A DNA stretch of 12,442 bases from a bacterium. Its GTDB lineage: Bacteria; AUK180. The stretch spans positions 1 to 12,442 of the forward strand of contig JAUXGM010000061.1 of the NCBI GenBank assembly GCA_030622125.1, given 5' to 3'. Below, one piece after another: positions 1 through 7,125 of the stretch (position 1 is its first letter; every line of letters begins with the position of its first letter). The position numbers and the translations under genes are program-made. The notes below the pieces were generated by a model, which worked only from the letters and a program-made list of their open reading frames with translations, searched no databases and was not told the DNA's origin.

Positions 1-360
1 CCGCATTATCAATACTATTTTGAAGCGTATGATAAATGGCACTGCAAAGCAGTAGGGGATGGAACTAAAATAAGATGGTTATATGGAAGTGATCTAAGTG
101 ATATTAAAATATATCCAAATCCATGGAAAATAAAGACAAACGATAAATTATTTATAGAAAATTCAACTGATGAATTCACAATTAGTATATATACAATAGC
201 TGGGAAAAAAGTTTTTGAAAAATATTATGGAAATAAGGATGATTTGATAGAAATTTCTTATAAAAATGATTTAAAAAATATTTCATCTGGAATATATTTA
301 ATAAATATTAGGAACAACTTTAATGGAAATGAAGTAAGAAAAATAGCATTAATTAAATAG
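1..360 (+). CDS. C-terminal fragment of a secreted protein with a T9SS type A/FlgD-like sorting domain (5' end outside window)
   Basis: Frame 1 is open from the first base to the TAG at 358-360 and gives 119 residues, so the start lies upstream of the window. Residues 34-119 have the usual layout of the type IX secretion C-terminal domain (Por_Secre_tail/FlgD-like Ig): IKIYPNP at 35-41, a strand with SIYTIAGKKVF at 62-72, SSGIYLINI at 95-103, and a final KIALIK at the C-terminus. In the family this domain directs a Sec-exported cargo across the outer membrane and is usually removed on arrival. Residues 1-33, which include WHCKAVGDGT, belong to an unidentified preceding domain, so the cargo activity is unknown. 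The stop lies 8 bp before the next start, with a Shine-Dalgarno GAGG in the gap, so the genes are probably co-transcribed. The domain call is fairly sure; the protein's role is not. Confidence 0.8.
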   Translation, partial: PHYQYYFEAYDKWHCKAVGDGTKIRWLYGSDLSDIKIYPNPWKIKTNDKLFIENSTDEFTISIYTIAGKKVFEKYYGNKDDLIEISYKNDLKNISSGIYLINIRNNFNGNEVRKIALIK

Positions 361-368
361 GAGGTTTT

Positions 369-944
369 ATGCAAACTAAAAAGTTATTTTTTGTGATTTT
401 ATTTGTGGGGTTATTGATCTGCTCGGCATTTTCTCAAGAGTCAATATTAGTTGTAGTCAACCAGAATATTTATAATGCAATGAGTTCTGGTCAAAAAACA
501 GTATTAAACAATTATATTGATACATTGAAAAATCGAGGATATTCGGTTCTGCCTTTAGAATTTTATGATTATTCATTTGAAAAGAATGGCAAAGGGATTT
601 TAATAACGGGAAATGATCAAGTTGATAAGTTGAATAAGAAGTTTGAAGTTTATGAGATAGAGAGGGTCTTTAAGGATATTAATGAACCAACAACAAGATC
701 CTATTCAAAGATAAAAAAGGAAATGGTAGAAGTTCCGGATCTATTTTCCATTTTTAAAATGAAATTGAAAAAAGATGTTAATGAAATGGAGGCAGTAAAT
801 AAATATAAAAATATTACAGAAGTTGAATGGGCAGAACCAAATTATATTTATAAAAACGATTTAGTATCCATAAATGATCCAGATTTTAGAAAACAATATG
901 GATTAACAAATATACATGATTCCGAAACATATGGGAGAGAATGA
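369..944 (+). CDS. Small exported protein resembling a free-standing subtilase propeptide (possibly a truncated S8 protease)
   Basis: This gene encodes 191 residues with a signal peptide at about 1-22 (KK, then a hydrophobic core ending CSAFSQ). Residues 24-62 (ILVVVNQNIYNAM, then NRGYSV) look like the N-terminal strand-helix unit common in C25-like surface proteins of candidate phyla. Residues 76-170 look like a subtilase propeptide: ILITGNDQVDKLNKKF, PDLFSIFKMKL, and VEWAEPNYIYK at 152-162. The last part, NDPDFRKQYGLTNI at 169-182, matches the linker that normally leads into an S8 catalytic domain (compare NDPYFQNQWYLNRI in the large protease here). The protein stops there, so no Asp-His-Ser triad exists. 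It may be a truncated protease, or a real trans-acting propeptide that works as inhibitor or folding helper. The intact reading frame, good ribosome site (AGGAGG at about 359-364) and coupled downstream gene favour expression. The function is inferred. Confidence 0.6.
   Translation: MQTKKLFFVILFVGLLICSAFSQESILVVVNQNIYNAMSSGQKTVLNNYIDTLKNRGYSVLPLEFYDYSFEKNGKGILITGNDQVDKLNKKFEVYEIERVFKDINEPTTRSYSKIKKEMVEVPDLFSIFKMKLKKDVNEMEAVNKYKNITEVEWAEPNYIYKNDLVSINDPDFRKQYGLTNIHDSETYGRE
933..937 (+). promoter_or_regulatory. Ribosome binding site favouring the ATG at 944
   Basis: GGGAG lies 3 bases before the ATG at 941 and 6 before that at 944. Normal spacing favours the second, giving a TGATG stop-start overlap with the preceding gene. 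Confidence 0.5.
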
Positions 945-1600
945 TGAAAAGATCAAGTTTTTTACTTGTATTATTTTTAATTGTGTTACTTAATTCAAAT
1001 TGCTTTTCAGAAAGCCAAAATAATAATTTAGCTAAATGGCAGTTTGGTATTTCAAATGGTTTTAATTTAGGATTATTAATGGGAAGCGATTTATATTTTC
1101 CGTATTATGAACATACTAAATTTGAAAACGATTTTGAAATATTGAATATTAATGGAGCATTTCTTTTAAGAAACATTAACCGTCAAAATTATGTTAAGTT
1201 AGCATATCATTATTATGAATTTAAAGCATACTCAACTTTATACCCAATTTCTCCACCTGAAGTAAGTTTAAATATTCGAATAAATAGATTTTCACTTGAA
1301 CTAATACATTCATTATTGTGTATTAAAATATTAAATACTAATATTTTGGCTGGTATTTCATTGAATCATATAAATTACTATTTTATTAAGAAGGATATTT
1401 GTGAAAGGGAAATTATCTTGAAACAACAACCCGAAAGTGGTAATTACTTTGGCTTTACTTATGGAATTGATTTTTTATTTTTTCCTAAAAAACCTATAAA
1501 TTTTTCAATAAATATAACAAACAGGCAAATTTACATTAAAAATGAGTGGCGAAATTTTAATCTATTTTTAGAAATTTCTATTTCGACAAAATATATATAA
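944..1600 (+). CDS. Small predicted outer-membrane beta-barrel protein
   Basis: This gene encodes 218 residues with a signal peptide (MKRSS, a long Leu/Val/Ile core, probable cleavage near CFS-ES). The rest is rich in aromatic and alternating hydrophobic residues. I can mark about eight amphipathic strands, starting near WQFGISNGFNLG, ILNINGAFLL, YVKLAYHYYEF, LNIRINRFSLEL, ILAGISLNHINYYF, YFGFTYGIDFLF, INFSINITN and FNLFLEISIS. The order resembles the Bacteroidota outer-membrane beta-barrel families (PF13568-like), and a small eight-stranded barrel fits the length. No catalytic motif is visible. Two ATGs compete, at 941 and 944. The GGGAG at 933-937 stands 3 bases before the first and 6 before the second, so 944 is preferred. 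The gene overlaps the preceding stop (TGATG) and ends 10 bp before the protease, which suggests a coupled job such as docking or anchoring. That job is inferred. Confidence 0.6.
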   Translation: MKRSSFLLVLFLIVLLNSNCFSESQNNNLAKWQFGISNGFNLGLLMGSDLYFPYYEHTKFENDFEILNINGAFLLRNINRQNYVKLAYHYYEFKAYSTLYPISPPEVSLNIRINRFSLELIHSLLCIKILNTNILAGISLNHINYYFIKKDICEREIILKQQPESGNYFGFTYGIDFLFFPKKPINFSINITNRQIYIKNEWRNFNLFLEISISTKYI

Positions 1601-1610
1601 GGAGGTAAAT

Positions 1611-4600
1611 ATGAAAAAAGGAAAATTTTTATTTTTATTAATGCTTTTACTAATTGTTGTAACAGGCTATCCTGATGAAGAAATGCCCTATTATTGGACT
1701 GAAGGTAAAAAAGTATACCTTGCAAAAAGTAATAATTTAGTTGTTATAAAAATCATAAGGAAGTTATCAAAGATAGAGAAATATCTAAAAGCCAAAAACA
1801 TAAAGTGTGAAAGAAAATATAAATTTGCTATTATTGATAAAAAAATATTAAAGGAAAATGAGCTAATTAATAATAAATCTGATTACATTATTTATCCTCT
1901 TTATCAATATAAAAATGAGCCTGTAGTAATTACAAATGAAATTATGATCAAGTTTAAAAAAGGATTATCTGAAAATACAATATTTAATATCTTAAAAAAA
2001 TATCCTGTCATAGTTCAAGAAATTAATAAATATGAAGATAGCATTTATCTTCTTAAAGTTAATAATAAAGAGGATATTCTTAAAATAGCTAATAGATTAT
2101 ATCAAAATAGAAATGTTATTTTTGCATCACCCAATTTTATTGAAAAATTGAAATATTATTCTGTACCAAACGATCCATACTTTCAAAATCAATGGTATTT
2201 AAATAGAATAAATTTAGATGCATGGGAAATTACAGATTGGGGTAAAAATGAAATAAAAGTAGCAGTCAATGATAGCGGGATTGATCTAAATCATTCTGAT
2301 TTAAAAGATATTTTACTTTTGGGACGCGATACTTATGATAATGATAACGATCCAAGTCCTGATAATAGTTATTCTAAGGATTATCATGGAACAGCTTGTG
2401 CCGGAATAATTGGTGCAATTGCAAATAATAATATTGGTATCTCTGGTATTGCAGGTGGATTTTATCCTAATTATGGTGTTAAAATTATACCGGTTAAAAT
2501 TTCTGGCCAAAATGGATATAGTAGTATTTATTCAGTTGGCAATAGCTTTTATTGGTGTGCTGATAACAATGTTGATGTAATTAGTAATAGTTGGAGTTTA
2601 AATTTGCCTTCTGATTTCGTTCATCAAGCCGTAATCTATGCTTCAAATAATGGAAGAAATGGAAAAGGTTGTATAATAATGTGTAGTAGTGGTAATGATG
2701 ATGAAAATGTTATTTCAGAGCCTGCAAAATATAAAGAATGTATAGCGGTTGGAGCCTTAAATAAAGATGATAAAAGATTTTCGTCATCAGATTGGGGAAG
2801 CAATTATGGTAAAGAATTAAATATTATGGGATATGGCAATGATATATTTACAACTGATATTTCTGGGAATGAAGGCAAAACAAATTCTGATTATAATAGT
2901 AGTTTTGCTGGAACTTCTGCTGCTTGTCCGATGGTTGCTGGCGTTGCAGCGTTAATTTTAATGGAAAATCCAAATTTAACGAAAGATCAGGTTGAAGATA
3001 TATTATATAAATCAGCAGATGATATTAAGAACACAGGATGGGACAAATATACTGGATATGGTAGAGTAAATGCTTTTAATGCTCTATTAGGATTTGGAAC
3101 TACATATAAAGTAGCAGGTGTTCCTAAATTAAAAGTAGGTACTACATACAAAATCAAAAATATAGTGCCTGAATATTGCGGTGATATTACCGTTACAAAA
3201 GATAGAATTTTTCCAGATTTTAATAATTACTTTTGGTTTGATGGTAGAACTAATAATTTAAAAAGATTATCTTATGGTAAATATTATTTATATTTAGGGA
3301 AAAAAATGAAAGGCAAATTTTTTATTTTACCTGATGACAAAAAACCTATCATTAATGACATATACCGAATTTCAAATAATAAAATTTCATATTATGTTAT
3401 CGATTGGAACAGCAGTAATAAATCAAATAATGGTGTATTTAATTCAATTTGGTTTTTAGATGAAAATGATAATATAATTACAGAATTATATCGTATGAAA
3501 CCAGAATTTAGAATGCCAAAAACAATAACAATTCCACAAGATGTTATTGATTATGGATTAAATAAAGCAAAAATAATGATATTCTCAGTAGATCCAGCAG
3601 GAAATTATACCTCAAAAAAACGGAAAATTTCTGATTTAAAATATTATAATTGTTATATAGCAAATGGAAGTCATGAATATTATATGTGGTTTAATTGTAG
3701 GCATGAGAAATGTTATGTCAATAGAATGGAGGTGCGGGCAAATATTGTATTCCCAAACACTTATTCAGATATTCCAAATATAACAAATTTAAGAACAAAT
3801 GGGTTCTCTCCTGCAAGCTCAAATAATTGTACTACTTATGCAGAAGTTTTACCTGATAGTTTTAAAACAGCTGGTAATGGATATGCCGGTTGTACGGTAA
3901 GGACATGGGTATATTGGATAAGTAAAGGAAGTAGCGGAACAGTAAATAAATGGTATCCTTGTTCACCGTATCAAGTAAATTTTGATTACAAAATTGAAGA
4001 TAATGAAAATGGCGATAGAATAAATCCTTTCAATTATGAATATGGAGGGGATAATTCATTACATGTTAAGCGTTCAAAAAGAAAAAAAAGAAGGTATACA
4101 TATTATATTTATCCAAAGGACCGCTCATATCAAATTTACAAGTGGATAAGAATTAGAACGGGAAAAAATAAAAGGTCAAAGGATGCAGGAACATATATAG
4201 ATTATAAACACAATAGATTGGTTGTTAAGATTGAACTTAATGGTAAGTGGTATAGTAAGGCATATTTTAATTATGTGTATTTTGCACTTGGGAGAAAAGA
4301 AAGAATTGTAGGACCACCAGAAGGTAGTATTGATGATTTAGTTTTCAATACAATTGAACCTGATTATATTTGTAATAATGTTGATAATATTGAAGTAAAT
4401 TATTCTATATCAGGAAATCAAATAGATTATCTTTGTTCAATGAATGTTTATAGTGAAGATGATCAATTGGTAAAAAAGTTAATAAATAATAAAAAAGCGG
4501 AAGGGAATTATGTGAGAAAATGGGATTTTACAACCGATAATTCATTATTTGATGCAGATGGGGATGGAAAAACCGATCCGGGAAAATATTTAATTAAATT

Positions 4601-7100
4601 TGAAATAAAAACAGCAGATGGTAGTGAAATACTTGATGCAAAATCACAAGAAATAAAAATAACAAGGGGTGATTATTATTATACGGAAAACGAAACAATA
4701 GATGACGGAATAAGAATGGATATTGGCGGAGCATACAGTTATGGAAGTGTTGATCAGGTTGATTCGCCTTTTATATTAAAATTATCAGATGGAACATACA
4801 GGATGTATTATGAAGCGGGACATGATGGAATATGGAATGGTGTTGAATATAAAGGTTGGTGGAGACGAATAATGACGGCACATTCAACGGATGGTGTTAA
4901 TTGGGTAAAGGATGGTGAGATTAGCGGTTTTCAAGGAGGTTATCCTGATTATCAATGTCCGTCTGTTATGTTGTTATCGGATGGAAAGATAAGAGTGTAT
5001 TATTCCGTTTGGGCAAAATTAATATCGGGAAGCAATAAAATATCGGCATGGACTTTGTCTGCAATATCAGATGACGGTATTCATTTTACCGTTGAGAATG
5101 GGAAAAGATTGGATTATGGCGGCGAATATGATACGGATAGAGCAAACAGGGCAAAGATTTATTTTGATGGAACGGATTACACAATGTATTATAGTGGGGG
5201 GATTGAGGATAGTTCTTCTTATTATATTCTTCAGGCAAATTCTTCTAATGGCTTGGATTTTACAAAAACAAATATACCGCTTGTAACGCCGGGTTGTTAT
5301 TACGATTCAAGTGCGGTATATAATTCTGCAATTTCAAATGATAATACCCTTTACTATACGGGAACCAGACCGGGGAAAGAATGTATCTGCACTGCAAAAA
5401 AAATAGATAGCAATTATGAAAAGAATAAGACAATAAACTTTGTCGATAGTGTTGGAAATGATCTGTTTTCTGTCGGTTTGAGGGGGTATACACCGTATTT
5501 AATTGATATTGAAGGGAAAGAAATACTTTATTTTGCAGGATTTGACGGCTCTCATAAGAAGATTTATTCAAGAGGCTTTGATGCCACTACGAAGACAATA
5601 CTTTTAAGTTCAATAGATGAAAAAAAATCTTTGATTGAAGATAACAATAGTTTAGAGAAAATAAACAATGAAACAACCTCACTTGAAAATTATTCTACCT
5701 TTTATTATGATTACCCAGATGTTAATGTTAGCATAAATGAAGAAAATCCCGAATCTAAAATGATGTCAAAAAATGAAATAAAAAAATATTCAGGTATCAT
5801 CAATGTCAATGTCCGAGGGAATGGAAAAAGGAGTGATATAAAAAAAGTAAAACTCTATGTAGATGAAGAACTTATATCGGAGATAGTATTTAATGAATTA
5901 ACTGCTGATATTGATACGGATAATTATTCCAATGGATTGCATAAAGTTATCGGTTGTGCCGTTGACAATGATGATTTTGAGGGAAGAAAGATAGTGCTTT
6001 GTGAATTTGAAGGAAAAAATGATGATGGCGGCGGCGGTTTTATTATTCCACCGGTTTATGATGATGATTGGACATTGACGGAACTTACAGGATTTAATAA
6101 ACCGACATCTATTGCAGTGGGAAATTTTGAAAACCGTTGTTCGATGCTCATAGCAGATAGAAATGCAGGGGATATAACGGGGAATGACTCCGTGAAGGTA
6201 TTTGATATTAAAGGGAATTTAATAAAAGAGATAAAGGATCTTCATAAACCCGAAAAGATATGCTTATCAAACAGTGGGGATTTGTATCTTTTAACAAATA
6301 ACAGAGATGGAATATATAAATATGACGGTGAAAAGTTTGAATTATTTCTAAATATTAAAAATATTGATGATATAAAATGGAATGGATTAAGGGATAAGTT
6401 AGAGATTTTAAAGGCGAATGGTATCATTGAATATAATGAAAACGGTGAAAAAGAAAATGAACTTACCTTTACAAACGACTTGAATTCCTTTGATTTTGAA
6501 GGAGAAAAAATAATTGGGAATTTAATAGGAACAGGAGAATTTGTGAAAGTTACAAATGACTGTGTAATTTGTGATTATAAAAAAGAGATGACTGATTTTG
6601 TTATTAAAAATAATATTATCTATGGACTTGAAAAATATACCGATAATTTGGTAAAATATAATATGAAAGAAAAAACAATCTCAAATAACTTAAATAATCC
6701 AACTCAGGTTGTTGTATTTAATTACAATGAGGAAAAAATAATAGGAGTGGTTGAAAGGAATAGTAACAGGATTTTATTTTTTAGAGATAATAAGGAAATA
6801 GAAAATGAAGAGGAAAATGAGATAAAAAAGGTTGTAACATATCCCAACCCGGCAGGAAAAAATCTGCCTGTAAAGTTTATGGTTGAAGCAAAAAAAGGAG
6901 GAAAGATAGAACTTGAAATATACACAATTTCAGGAAAGATGGTCTATAAAATAGAGGAAAATGTATCAAAAGGTGAGAATATATTGAAGTGGTATAAGAA
7001 GAATAAAAGTGGAATGAATGTATCATCAGGAATATATTATTGGGCATTAAAATTTAATGGAAAGGCTGAAAAAAGAGGAAAGTTTGCAATAAAAAAATGA
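1611..7100 (+). CDS. Giant secreted multi-domain subtilisin-family (S8) serine protease with GH43-like propeller and C-terminal sorting domain
   Basis: This gene encodes 1829 residues. Visible layout: signal peptide 1-22; N-terminal and propeptide region about 25-180, ending at NDPYFQNQWYLNRI; S8 catalytic domain about 200-492 with Asp221 (VAVNDSGID), His259 (HGTACAGIIGA), oxyanion Asn362 (SSGN) and Ser436 (GTSAACPMVAG), so the triad is complete. An unrecognised region follows at 500-900, with six Cys at 681-784 and a basic cluster at 820-828. Next come a FlgD/Ig-like domain at about 915-1018 with a DADGDGKTD calcium-type loop at 981-989, a five-bladed GH43-like propeller at 1028-1325, an Ig-like domain at 1390-1466, a Gly linker at 1473-1476, a second propeller-like stretch at 1485-1728, and a T9SS/FlgD-like tail at 1738-1829 (TYPNPAGKN, LEIYTISGKMVY, SSGIYYWAL). 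A strong AAGGAGG at 1599-1605 fixes the start. Predicted role: a surface or released protease that binds glycans or protein. Substrate unknown. The protease call is secure; the roles of the later modules are inferred. Confidence 0.93.
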   Translation: MKKGKFLFLLMLLLIVVTGYPDEEMPYYWTEGKKVYLAKSNNLVVIKIIRKLSKIEKYLKAKNIKCERKYKFAIIDKKILKENELINNKSDYIIYPLYQYKNEPVVITNEIMIKFKKGLSENTIFNILKKYPVIVQEINKYEDSIYLLKVNNKEDILKIANRLYQNRNVIFASPNFIEKLKYYSVPNDPYFQNQWYLNRINLDAWEITDWGKNEIKVAVNDSGIDLNHSDLKDILLLGRDTYDNDNDPSPDNSYSKDYHGTACAGIIGAIANNNIGISGIAGGFYPNYGVKIIPVKISGQNGYSSIYSVGNSFYWCADNNVDVISNSWSLNLPSDFVHQAVIYASNNGRNGKGCIIMCSSGNDDENVISEPAKYKECIAVGALNKDDKRFSSSDWGSNYGKELNIMGYGNDIFTTDISGNEGKTNSDYNSSFAGTSAACPMVAGVAALILMENPNLTKDQVEDILYKSADDIKNTGWDKYTGYGRVNAFNALLGFGTTYKVAGVPKLKVGTTYKIKNIVPEYCGDITVTKDRIFPDFNNYFWFDGRTNNLKRLSYGKYYLYLGKKMKGKFFILPDDKKPIINDIYRISNNKISYYVIDWNSSNKSNNGVFNSIWFLDENDNIITELYRMKPEFRMPKTITIPQDVIDYGLNKAKIMIFSVDPAGNYTSKKRKISDLKYYNCYIANGSHEYYMWFNCRHEKCYVNRMEVRANIVFPNTYSDIPNITNLRTNGFSPASSNNCTTYAEVLPDSFKTAGNGYAGCTVRTWVYWISKGSSGTVNKWYPCSPYQVNFDYKIEDNENGDRINPFNYEYGGDNSLHVKRSKRKKRRYTYYIYPKDRSYQIYKWIRIRTGKNKRSKDAGTYIDYKHNRLVVKIELNGKWYSKAYFNYVYFALGRKERIVGPPEGSIDDLVFNTIEPDYICNNVDNIEVNYSISGNQIDYLCSMNVYSEDDQLVKKLINNKKAEGNYVRKWDFTTDNSLFDADGDGKTDPGKYLIKFEIKTADGSEILDAKSQEIKITRGDYYYTENETIDDGIRMDIGGAYSYGSVDQVDSPFILKLSDGTYRMYYEAGHDGIWNGVEYKGWWRRIMTAHSTDGVNWVKDGEISGFQGGYPDYQCPSVMLLSDGKIRVYYSVWAKLISGSNKISAWTLSAISDDGIHFTVENGKRLDYGGEYDTDRANRAKIYFDGTDYTMYYSGGIEDSSSYYILQANSSNGLDFTKTNIPLVTPGCYYDSSAVYNSAISNDNTLYYTGTRPGKECICTAKKIDSNYEKNKTINFVDSVGNDLFSVGLRGYTPYLIDIEGKEILYFAGFDGSHKKIYSRGFDATTKTILLSSIDEKKSLIEDNNSLEKINNETTSLENYSTFYYDYPDVNVSINEENPESKMMSKNEIKKYSGIINVNVRGNGKRSDIKKVKLYVDEELISEIVFNELTADIDTDNYSNGLHKVIGCAVDNDDFEGRKIVLCEFEGKNDDGGGGFIIPPVYDDDWTLTELTGFNKPTSIAVGNFENRCSMLIADRNAGDITGNDSVKVFDIKGNLIKEIKDLHKPEKICLSNSGDLYLLTNNRDGIYKYDGEKFELFLNIKNIDDIKWNGLRDKLEILKANGIIEYNENGEKENELTFTNDLNSFDFEGEKIIGNLIGTGEFVKVTNDCVICDYKKEMTDFVIKNNIIYGLEKYTDNLVKYNMKEKTISNNLNNPTQVVVFNYNEEKIIGVVERNSNRILFFRDNKEIENEEENEIKKVVTYPNPAGKNLPVKFMVEAKKGGKIELEIYTISGKMVYKIEENVSKGENILKWYKKNKSGMNVSSGIYYWALKFNGKAEKRGKFAIKK
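4692..5585 (+). other. Module within the protease: five-bladed beta-propeller (GH43/GH32/GH130-like fold), GC-richer than its surroundings
   Basis: Residues 1028-1325 of the protease contain five evenly spaced strand motifs: YRMYYEAG (1063), IRVYYSVW (1127), YTMYYSGG (1190), TLYYTGTR (1246) and EILYFAGF (1304), at steps of 56-64 residues. Three blades also carry a loop of the form S-x-[DN]-G-x-x-[WF] (1092, 1153, 1211). This is the pattern of five-bladed glycosidase-type propellers. I cannot assign the catalytic acid residues of any GH family, so a binding role is as likely as catalysis. Counted GC is about 38% over 4741-5100, against about 22% over 3241-3360 plus 3421-3660 in the same gene. 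Confidence 0.65.
6822..7097 (+). other. Module within the protease: C-terminal T9SS type A/FlgD-like sorting domain
   Basis: Residues 1738-1829 run from IKKVVTYPNPAGKN through IELEIYTISGKMVYKI to SSGIYYWALKFNG and end in KRGKFAIKK. The order and the key positions (YPNP, IYTISGK, SSGIYYW, basic end) match the tail of the gene at 1-360, although the two differ at most other positions. In the family this domain acts as the type IX export signal. A FlgD-like Ig fold without export function is the alternative. No Por/Gld/Spr secretion gene is in the window to settle it. Confidence 0.75.
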
Positions 7101-7114
7101 AAAATAAATTTAAT

Positions 7115-7120
7115 AGGAGG
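7115..7120 (+). promoter_or_regulatory. Strong ribosome binding site of the ATPase proteolipid gene
   Basis: A perfect AGGAGG stands 5 bases before the ATG at 7126, in the 25-bp gap after the protease stop. The gap has no hairpin and no convincing promoter. This site is stronger than those of E, C and F, which fits the need for many K copies per complex, though that link is inferred. Confidence 0.75.
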
Positions 7121-7125
7121 ATCTT

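Noticed and set aside
901-1000. Frameshift at the end of the propeptide-like gene that would restore a catalytic domain
   Set aside because: The other frames after 900 do not continue the subtilase pattern; the following sequence encodes a separate signal-peptide protein with its own ribosome site.
1531-1725. Minus-strand open frame across the barrel-protease junction
   Set aside because: It overlaps the ribosome site and start of a well-supported gene and shows no recognisable protein features.
5036-5100. Sialidase Asp-box reading of the S-x-[DN]-G-x-x-[WF] loops in the propeller
   Set aside because: The spacing differs from the SxDxGxxW Asp-box, and the five-fold YMYY-type strands fit a GH43-like propeller better than a six-bladed sialidase.
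5071-5571. Open frames of 71 and 103 residues (one per strand) inside the protease gene
   Set aside because: They lie in other frames of a gene with clear domain support, lack ribosome sites, and their translations show no family features.
6984-7114. Promoter or terminator between the protease and ATPase genes
   Set aside because: A TTGAAG at 6984 has no fitting -10 at 16-18 bases, and the 25-bp gap has no inverted repeat; AT-richness alone makes weak matches common.
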